Shown one piece after another: positions 6,195 to 11,001 of a stretch of DNA of 11,001 nucleotides (position 1 is the first letter of the stretch; each line of letters begins with the position of its first letter). The notes beneath the pieces were generated by a model, which was not told the origin of the DNA, did no database searches, and was given only the letters and a program-made list of their open reading frames with translations. The DNA is from UBA4292 sp964648695. Lineage in GTDB: Bacteria; Bacillota; Clostridia; Lachnospirales; Lachnospiraceae. The stretch is taken from positions 1-11,001 of the forward strand of contig CAZYLH010000048.1 in NCBI GenBank assembly GCA_964648695.1, in the 5' to 3' direction. The position numbers and the translations under genes were made by a program.

Positions 6195-7191
6195 GATAAA
6201 CAACATCATATCAAGCAGCAGAGCTAAGCTTGTAAAAGAGATTGTTGAGGCTATGGGAAAAGGGGATCTTTTTTGGAACAGGCCGTGGAATAAGGCCATG
6301 TGCATGCCACAAAACCCCGTCTCTAATATCAGGTATGCCGGAGGCAACCGAGTAAGGCTAATGTATGAGGCTGTTAGGCACGAGTTTAGCGATCCGCGCT
6401 TTGTGACGCTCACACAGGCAAACAAAAACGGCTGGAATGTAAAGAAAGGGGAGCACGGATTTTTTTGTGAAAAGTGGATTTATTATAAGCTGCAAGAGAA
6501 AATAAACCCCGAGACAGGCGAAAAAGAAAAAGAACTGGTGGAGTTGGCACACCCACAGGTTTCTTACTTTTATGTTTTTAATGCTTCTCAGATAGAGGGG
6601 ATCCCAGAGCTTCCAGCGGCGAGCATAAGCAAAGACGAAGAGGAGATGATTGATACCCTTATCAGGGCAAGCCCTTGCCCGATTAAAGAGGTGGCGCAGA
6701 CGGAGGCATATTACCTTCCAGATGAGGATTATATAGTTACTCCCCCAAGAGGAGCTTTTTCATCCATTAATGACTACATAAAAACACTGTGCCACGAAAT
6801 GATACATGCTACAGGCGCGCCCGGCAGGCTGGGCCGTGACCAAGGCGGTCACTTTGGCTCCGAAAAGTACGCAAAAGAAGAGCTAAGGGCAGAGCTTGGA
6901 GCTACATTCCTTGCCGCAAGCTTGGGGCTTCCAACAGACGGGACGCACATGACTAATCATGCGGCTTACATTAAGCACTGGATGGCCAGCTGCTCAAAAG
7001 ATCCAAACGAGCTTTTTATGGCGGCGTCCGATGCCGAAAAGGCGGCAGATTACATTATAAAGAATATGGAGAAAAATCTTCAGATAGAAGATGATTCTCC
7101 AAAACAAGACAGTAAACAAACAGGAGGTCTAAATGACAATGAACAAGAACAAGACAAACAACATAGTAAGTCCAACCACAGAGGCTTGTAG
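6184..7191 (+). CDS. ArdC-like antirestriction protein (ssDNA-binding plus metallopeptidase-like domain)
   Basis: A 335-residue two-domain protein. Residues about 5-135 match the ArdC N-terminal single-stranded DNA-binding domain (WNRPWNKAM, NPVSNIRYAGGNRVRLM, TLTQANKNGWNVKKGEHG, VSYFYVFNASQIEG). Residues about 150-295 match the MPTase-polyvalent zinc metallopeptidase domain: the H204-E-M-I-H208 motif supplies two His ligands and the catalytic Glu, and EELRAELGA (about 232-240) likely supplies the third ligand, followed by NHAAYIKHWM and AASDAEKAADYI. ArdC proteins protect transferred single-stranded DNA from host restriction in the recipient. The start is a TTG, overlapping the upstream stop by 11 bases. 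The Gln/Lys/Asp-rich C-terminal tail (about 300-335) overlaps the following gene by 59 bases. The domain call is firm; activity against restriction is inferred from the family. Confidence 0.92.
   Translation: MPDKINNIISSSRAKLVKEIVEAMGKGDLFWNRPWNKAMCMPQNPVSNIRYAGGNRVRLMYEAVRHEFSDPRFVTLTQANKNGWNVKKGEHGFFCEKWIYYKLQEKINPETGEKEKELVELAHPQVSYFYVFNASQIEGIPELPAASISKDEEEMIDTLIRASPCPIKEVAQTEAYYLPDEDYIVTPPRGAFSSINDYIKTLCHEMIHATGAPGRLGRDQGGHFGSEKYAKEELRAELGATFLAASLGLPTDGTHMTNHAAYIKHWMASCSKDPNELFMAASDAEKAADYIIKNMEKNLQIEDDSPKQDSKQTGGLNDNEQEQDKQHSKSNHRGL
7122..7127 (+). promoter_or_regulatory. Ribosome binding site inside the ArdC-like gene for the pilin-like gene
   Basis: AGGAGG lies 5 bases before ATG 7133 and within the coding sequence of the upstream gene. 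It argues that the pilin-like frame really starts here and that the 59-base overlap is genuine. Confidence 0.75.
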
Positions 7192-7501
7192 GAGAAAGCG
7201 CAGTCTTATCTGGTCTTTGGCGATTTGTAGCATATACGCAATGATGCTCACAACCGCGGTTGTTGCTTATGCAACATCATCTAACTATTCCTCATGGCTG
7301 ACGCCTTTTGAATCGTTCATCAACACTTGTATTTCCTTCATCTCGCTGATCGGAAAAGGTATCCTGCTCTGGGCGTTCTTTGAGGTGAGCGCGGCACTGT
7401 TCTCTCATGATGTAAGCTCGATACCGCAGGCTCTTAGAAGAATTGGCGGCGGTTGCCTTTTGGTGTTTGTCGAGCCTTTGTTAAACGCAATGATTTCTTA
7501 A
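7133..7501 (+). CDS. Small membrane protein, candidate VirB2-like pilin precursor (Maff2-like position)
   Basis: A 122-residue protein. The N-terminus is polar and basic (CRRKR at 19-23), then hydrophobic (about 24-44), ending in A45-Y-A47, a fitting signal peptidase I site. The predicted mature part of about 75 residues has two hydrophobic segments (about 60-89 and 104-118) joined by a short basic loop (QALRRIGGG). This is the architecture of VirB2/TrbC pilins, which have long signal peptides and two membrane helices with a positive loop. In related clostridial elements the small membrane protein Maff2 sits at this place, just before the VirB6-like gene. I see no clear sequence identity to either family, so the pilin role is inference. 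The start is supported by AGGAGG at 7122-7127, five bases before ATG 7133; a second ATG at 7139 is less well spaced. It overlaps the ArdC-like gene by 59 bases in another frame. Confidence 0.8.
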   Translation: MTMNKNKTNNIVSPTTEACRRKRSLIWSLAICSIYAMMLTTAVVAYATSSNYSSWLTPFESFINTCISFISLIGKGILLWAFFEVSAALFSHDVSSIPQALRRIGGGCLLVFVEPLLNAMIS

Positions 7502-7522
7502 TTTTACAAGCCACAAACAATT

Positions 7523-7554
7523 AAAAAAACAAGCCCCAGAGCAATCTGGGGCTT
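7523..7554 (-). terminator. Strong hairpin with GCAA loop; minus-strand terminator shape or mRNA stability element
   Basis: AAGCCCCAGA (7531-7540) pairs perfectly over 10 bp with TCTGGGGCTT (7545-7554) across a GCAA loop (7541-7544), a GNRA tetraloop in the + strand RNA. Seven A residues (7523-7529) lie on the left side, so on the minus strand the stem is followed by a T run, the shape of an intrinsic terminator. On the + strand there is no T run; the stem is followed directly by the AAAGGAGG ribosome binding site of the small ORF at 7570. No minus-strand gene is seen nearby. It may block antisense transcription or be a processing or stability hairpin in the operon mRNA. Confidence 0.55.
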
Positions 7555-7556
7555 AG

Positions 7557-7564
7557 AAAGGAGG
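7557..7564 (+). promoter_or_regulatory. Ribosome binding site for the 29-residue membrane peptide
   Basis: AAAGGAGG lies 5 bases before ATG 7570, as strong as the sites before the large genes. The similar AAGGAGGTTTT-ATG arrangement occurs at 753-766. It is the main evidence that the small ORF is translated. Confidence 0.7.
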
Positions 7565-7569
7565 CTTTT

Positions 7570-7659
7570 ATGGGCGTGATAATCATAAGCGTTGGTATGA
7601 GCTTTATAAATTGGCTGCCGGCCTTTATAGGGATGCTCTTTAATGCGGTGTCTGTGTAA
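7570..7659 (+). CDS. 29-residue hydrophobic membrane peptide
   Basis: An ATG at 7570 opens a 30-codon frame ending in TAA at 7657-7659. The peptide is almost entirely hydrophobic (MGVIIISVGMSFINWLPAF and so on to NAVSV), long enough for a single membrane helix, with a Trp-Leu-Pro in the middle and no charged residue. It is preceded by an excellent AAAGGAGG at 5 bases and by the 7531-7554 hairpin. It lies between the pilin-like gene and the VirB6-like gene, where every other gene is a membrane component of the channel, so a role as a small channel subunit or assembly factor is plausible but unproven. A leader-peptide role for translation of the VirB6-like gene, 51 bases downstream, is an alternative. 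Its family is unknown to me. Confidence 0.6.
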   Translation: MGVIIISVGMSFINWLPAFIGMLFNAVSV

Positions 7660-7676
7660 AAATAAATCTAATATTA

Positions 7677-7694
7677 GGCTCTAGAACAGGAGCC
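7677..7694 (+). other. Small hairpin before the VirB6-like gene
   Basis: GGCTC (7677-7681) pairs with GAGCC (7690-7694) across an 8-base loop, two bases before the AAAGGAG ribosome binding site (7697-7703) of the gene at 7711. There is no T run, so it is not a terminator. It may affect translation or mRNA processing. The stem is short and could be chance. Confidence 0.35.
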
Positions 7695-7710
7695 AGAAAG
7701 GAGTAAACCT

Positions 7711-8646
7711 ATGGACACAGTAGTCACAAGTGTCGGCACCGCCATAGTCACCTGGATTTATGAAATGCTTTTTGGTAATAACTGGCTCGCCCAGTTTTTA
7801 CAGTCCATATCCCTGACCTTAGAATCCCTAGGGAACCAGTTTTATAATGCGGCTGTAAATATCTGTTCAGGGTTTGTCTTAACTGATCCCACATCTACAT
7901 ATCCGGCGGCCTGGCTCTACGTTAAAAACCTTGCTCAAAGTGATGTTGCAAAAGGCGTGGCAAACGATCTATTTATCGTTTTCTTTTTGATATCGCTTGT
8001 AAATTATGCTCTTTCTGTGAGGAGTAAGGTAGACCTTGAGGATCTGGGTAAGATAGTTGCACGATTATTTGTTGGGAAATTCCTCGTTGCAAACTGCGTA
8101 ACTCTTATAGACGGATTTTGGGCTGTGACAGCCGCAATCATCGACACAATCAGCGTCTCAGACATCACTATCCTTGCTTCAACACCACAGCTTTTTGAAG
8201 GGGCAAACATGCTTTCTGCCTTTGTCAACTTCATTCTTGGACTTGTGTATGCCATCGTCATGTTTATACTTGCATCTAAATTGGTGACAGCGACATGGGA
8301 TCGCATCGTCTGGGTTTTCTTAGCGGTGCCGTTTGGCGCGCCAGCATTTGCAACGATGGTCGGGACGGGACAGTTTAGTGGCACAGCGCGAGCCTATATC
8401 AAGTATACGGTGAGCATAATGGTACAATTCATTGCATTTGCTGTGTTGATCCGCCTCGTAGCACTTTTGTTGACAGATTTTACAGTTGCTTTAACCTCTG
8501 GCCTTTTGGATGCGATTAATTATAGTGCCTCCACTGCTTTGATAGAGGGATTGGCAGCTTATTTTTGCAATATAAGTTTTGCTGCTTTGGTTGCAACGCT
8601 TATAGCTAAGCTAGACTCAAAGGTGGATCATATGTATGGACTTTAA
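7711..8646 (+). CDS. VirB6/TrbL-like conjugal transfer membrane protein
   Basis: A 311-residue polytopic membrane protein resembling the CD1112-type TrbL/VirB6 proteins, the inner-membrane channel component of conjugative secretion systems. Hydrophobic segments lie at about 86-103, 118-147, 168-190, 198-214, 232-256 and 277-299. The amphipathic N-terminus (about 1-55), the VDLEDLGKIVARLFVGKFLV stretch (about 107-126) and the VPFGAPAFATM motif followed by a Gly/Thr-rich loop and ARAYIKYTVSIMVQF (about 206-240) agree with the family, in which a short Pro/Ala-rich motif precedes a conserved helix. The ATG follows AAAGGAG (7697-7703). The VirB3-like gene begins 15 bases after its stop. The family call is based on size, topology, these motifs and position; individual membrane boundaries are approximate. 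Confidence 0.88.
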   Translation: MDTVVTSVGTAIVTWIYEMLFGNNWLAQFLQSISLTLESLGNQFYNAAVNICSGFVLTDPTSTYPAAWLYVKNLAQSDVAKGVANDLFIVFFLISLVNYALSVRSKVDLEDLGKIVARLFVGKFLVANCVTLIDGFWAVTAAIIDTISVSDITILASTPQLFEGANMLSAFVNFILGLVYAIVMFILASKLVTATWDRIVWVFLAVPFGAPAFATMVGTGQFSGTARAYIKYTVSIMVQFIAFAVLIRLVALLLTDFTVALTSGLLDAINYSASTALIEGLAAYFCNISFAALVATLIAKLDSKVDHMYGL

Positions 8647-8648
8647 TC

Positions 8649-8654
8649 AAGGAG
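8649..8654 (+). promoter_or_regulatory. Ribosome binding site for the GTG start of the PrgI-like gene
   Basis: AAGGAG lies 7 bases before GTG 8662, directly after the stop of the VirB6-like gene. It fixes the start at GTG, since the frame has no early ATG. Confidence 0.7.
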
Positions 8655-8661
8655 AAAGAAC

Positions 8662-9045
8662 GTGAAAATATTGATAAACGAAGATATAGAAGATAAGGAC
8701 TTTAGGGCCGATGTCTTTTATCATTATACCTATAAACAGCTGGCCGCTATTGTATGCGCTCTAATTGTCGGAGGACTAACGTATTTAGCGTGTTATACGC
8801 TTGGCGCAAACACGGCTCTGACAGACCTTTTGATGTTTCTTTTTTGTGCGCCAATCATCTTGGTGGGTTTTTTTGAAAAGCAGGGTTATGGCTTTATAGA
8901 TTATGTTAGGAAGATTGTTTGCTTGAAGCTAATTAAAAAATTACACTGGGTATCTACAGAGGATGTAGAGCCAGTAAGCACACTCAGGATTAAATATTTA
9001 CCAGAGAGGAGGAATAACGTTGATAGGGTTACTGAAGAAGATTGA
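8662..9045 (+). CDS. PrgI family (VirB3-like) conjugal transfer protein
   Basis: A 127-residue protein with the PrgI/VirB3 layout: a short N-terminus (MKILINEDIEDKDFRADVF), two closely spaced membrane helices (about 27-46 and 54-71), the turn FFEKQGYGFIDYVRKI, and a basic cytoplasmic tail. VirB3-like proteins sit in the inner membrane and bind the VirB4 ATPase, and the two genes are nearly always adjacent, as here. The PrgI-type pattern of an aromatic residue, T-x-x-Q-L and a Gly-rich first helix is visible (YTYKQLAAIVCALIVGGLTY). The start is a GTG. The last 26 bases overlap the start of virB4 in another frame, suggesting coupled translation and matched amounts of the two partners. Confidence 0.9.
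   Translation: MKILINEDIEDKDFRADVFYHYTYKQLAAIVCALIVGGLTYLACYTLGANTALTDLLMFLFCAPIILVGFFEKQGYGFIDYVRKIVCLKLIKKLHWVSTEDVEPVSTLRIKYLPERRNNVDRVTEED
9007..9012 (+). promoter_or_regulatory. Ribosome binding site for the TTG start of the VirB4 gene
   Basis: AGGAGG lies inside the end of the PrgI-like gene, 7 bases before TTG 9020. No other start codon in this frame nearby has such a site, so it decides the VirB4 start. Confidence 0.75.
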
Positions 9046-11001
9046 TCGCGGCGAGAGCAACTCCAAATCCCAGCCTGTGGCAGATGATAGAGATCGCCGT
9101 CAAGTGCAGCAAAGCCTTGAGGCAGGCAAGAAGGTTGAAAAACTAAAAACAGAAGCCCCTGCGTCCTGTCAGGAGTGCATAGAGATATGTCGCATACACC
9201 CGGACGGGATTTTTGAGATATCTCCCGGGGTGTTTTCAAAGAGCTATTATTTCTTTTCGGGAGCGTTTTGGACGCTCGATGATGATGAAAAAATCATCTT
9301 AGCTGACCTCGATACAAAGCTTAGGGTCGGACTTGGTGCTGATATTCAATATACTTATATTAAGCGTCCGGTTGTCAATGACAGCCTTATGGAGCGAGCA
9401 CACATACCGGAGAACGAAAATCCTGAGCTTTCTAAGGCACTAAACACATTTATTACCACCAAGCACAGCATATCTACAGAGGGGCTTGAGACAATCAAGC
9501 TTATCACTCTAACAGTGAGAAAGAAAAGCCTTGAATCTGCTAAGGCAACGCTTTTGGCCCAGGAGGAAAAGCTTAGAAGAGACATCAGTGCTACAGGAAG
9601 CCGTATCTCACCGCTTAAAACGAATGAACGATTGCTTTTGTTCCGGGATATCTACCAGAGGAAAAATCAGCGTCCGTTCATGTATCACTACCCCGACAAA
9701 CGGGCTAACGCCAATGACTTTAGAAATGATATTGCGCCCCAATATATGGAGCAACATCCAGACTACTTAAGGCTTGGCGAAAACACATATGTGCGCGTTA
9801 TCTATGCGGCAGCATATGATCAGGAATTAGAAGACGATCTCACAAACAGCATTCTGTCACAGCCATGCGAGATGATTTTATCAATCAACCAGACAGAGAT
9901 CCCCCGTGCGGCAGTACACAAGCAAGTCGAGAGCATTCATTTTAATATAGGCCGCAGGAAACAGAAAGAGCAGGATAGGAACAACAAAAACGGCCACTAT
10001 TCGCAAGGATTTTCCTGGTCGCTTATGCAGGCCGAAGAAAAAGCGCAGAAGTTTGCCCGCGAGAGCGAGGGCAAGATGGTATACCAGTCCGCAACCATTG
10101 CAGTTTTTGCGGACAGTCTGGAGGAACTTGATTTTGCAGTTGAAAACCTGATCGCAGAGGGCGAGGAGAAAGGGATCAGATTTGAAGTCCAGCAGTTTTT
10201 ACAGAGGGAGGGCTTTAATACAGCACTCCCTCACGGTGTTAGGTACACAAGAACAATGCGAAGCCTCAATGCCGCAGCGGCGTTCTGTCTGCATCCGTAC
10301 TGGAGCACAGAGATTACAGAAAACGGCGTATGTTACGGTGTAAACCAGACAACACACAACCTAATCATTTTTGATCGCCGCAATCTCGATAACCCCCACA
10401 TGCTTACTTTCGGATCTTCCGGCGCATCAAAATCCGGCGTTATGAAGCTTGAGATGCTCCAGATTCTGCTTAAAAAGATGGGACATATCATTGTGTTTGA
10501 CCCCACGGGCGAGTATAAGCCCATGGCAGATAAGAGTGGTGGAGCTTATATCGAGGTAAGTATGCGCTCAGGCATCCATATAAACCCTCTTGAGATACCA
10601 GCCGCCACAATATCACAGGATGATTTCGTGGCAAAAAAGAGCGCACTCTTAGGAAGCATTCTAAGGGCTATGAACGATACTGTTACGTCTAACCATACCA
10701 ACCTCTTAGATCACGCAGTTAAAAATCTGTACCACGAATATTTCGGCTTTTGGAAGTCGAAAACAAAAAAACAGCCGACATTATCCGACCTTCTTCGCCA
10801 TGTGAGAAAGGCACCGAAGATTATGAGCAAGGAGATGGGGGTTGAGATGTCACAGAGTGCCACAGAGCTTTACGAAAAATGTGTGGAGGAAATCTGCGTG
10901 AGCTTTTCAGCCTTGATTTCTGGTACGCTCAATTTCTTCTCAGGGCTTAGCAACATCGATATCTGGGACAATCCGCTTGTAGTGGTAGGCTTTGCTGACG
11001 T
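9020..11001 (+). CDS. VirB4-like conjugal transfer ATPase (partial, runs off the right edge)
   Basis: The frame from TTG 9020 is open to the window edge, giving 660 full codons without a stop. VirB4 is the channel ATPase that energises assembly of the conjugation machine, and members usually have about 800 residues, so most of the protein is here. The N-terminus is charged (MIGLLKKIDRGESNSK), followed by the family's N-terminal domain (HPDGIFEISPGVFSKSYYF, DLDTKLRVGLGADIQY, HSISTEGLETIKLITLTVRK). The coupling to the ATPase core is seen at YGVNQTTHNLIIFDRRNLDN, then Walker A G465-S-S-G-A-S-K-S472 and the FDPTGEYKPM motif (D494 to Y499). Walker B and the C-terminal motifs lie beyond the window. 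It resembles CD1110-type VirB4 proteins. The Walker A is unusual: Ser replaces the Gly that normally precedes the catalytic Lys. It overlaps the PrgI-like gene by 26 bases. Confidence 0.93.
   Translation, partial: MIGLLKKIDRGESNSKSQPVADDRDRRQVQQSLEAGKKVEKLKTEAPASCQECIEICRIHPDGIFEISPGVFSKSYYFFSGAFWTLDDDEKIILADLDTKLRVGLGADIQYTYIKRPVVNDSLMERAHIPENENPELSKALNTFITTKHSISTEGLETIKLITLTVRKKSLESAKATLLAQEEKLRRDISATGSRISPLKTNERLLLFRDIYQRKNQRPFMYHYPDKRANANDFRNDIAPQYMEQHPDYLRLGENTYVRVIYAAAYDQELEDDLTNSILSQPCEMILSINQTEIPRAAVHKQVESIHFNIGRRKQKEQDRNNKNGHYSQGFSWSLMQAEEKAQKFARESEGKMVYQSATIAVFADSLEELDFAVENLIAEGEEKGIRFEVQQFLQREGFNTALPHGVRYTRTMRSLNAAAAFCLHPYWSTEITENGVCYGVNQTTHNLIIFDRRNLDNPHMLTFGSSGASKSGVMKLEMLQILLKKMGHIIVFDPTGEYKPMADKSGGAYIEVSMRSGIHINPLEIPAATISQDDFVAKKSALLGSILRAMNDTVTSNHTNLLDHAVKNLYHEYFGFWKSKTKKQPTLSDLLRHVRKAPKIMSKEMGVEMSQSATELYEKCVEEICVSFSALISGTLNFFSGLSNIDIWDNPLVVVGFAD

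Noticed and set aside
7502..7710. Origin of transfer in the largest gap
   Set aside because: The hairpins here sit directly before ribosome binding sites and no nick-like sequence, direct repeats or neighbouring relaxase gene support an oriT.
8004..8384. Minus-strand frame of 126 codons across the VirB6-like gene
   Set aside because: It is the antisense shadow of a hydrophobic membrane protein gene and lacks a start signal.

Overview
The window is the core of a conjugative transfer module of an integrative and conjugative element (or a related conjugative plasmid) from a Gram-positive anaerobe, most likely a clostridial member of the Bacillota. Three things point there: strong AGGAGG-type ribosome binding sites before nearly every gene, use of TTG and GTG starts, and a gene set that matches the CTn/Tn1549-like transfer modules of Clostridia (DUF3801/PcfB-like protein, VirD4-like coupling protein, YodL, DUF5688 and ArdC-like proteins, TrbL/VirB6-like, PrgI/VirB3-like, VirB4). 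All genes lie on the + strand and are packed tightly or overlap.

Layout. Positions 1-648 hold the end of an unrecognised gene and a single-stranded DNA-binding protein. A strong terminator-like hairpin (711-742) then separates this part from the transfer operon. Positions 764-5010 encode an unrecognised charged helical protein, a DUF3801/PcfB-like protein and the type IV coupling protein (VirD4/TraG ATPase). Positions 5026-7191 form an accessory cassette: a YodL-like gene broken by a one-base frameshift, a DUF5688 protein and an ArdC-like antirestriction protein with a metallopeptidase motif. Positions 7133-11001 hold the membrane part of a minimal type IV secretion channel: a candidate VirB2-like pilin precursor, a 29-residue membrane peptide, VirB6/TrbL, VirB3/PrgI and the first 660 codons of the VirB4 ATPase, which runs off the right edge.

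How they work together (inference from the families). The coupling protein would bring the relaxase-bound DNA strand to a channel made of VirB3, VirB4, VirB6 and the pilin-like protein. The PcfB-like and helical-repeat proteins may assist substrate docking. SSB and ArdC would protect the incoming single strand in the recipient. No relaxase, origin of transfer, integrase, tRNA, CRISPR array or insertion sequence was found in this window.

Points most worth a second look: the frameshifted YodL gene; the pilin candidate, whose predicted signal peptide and mature length closely parallel VirB2; the 29-residue membrane peptide preceded by a 10-bp hairpin with a GCAA loop; a terminator placed so close to the transfer operon that it looks like an attenuator; a helical repeat shared by the first transfer-operon protein and the tail of the coupling protein; and a non-canonical Walker A motif in VirB4.
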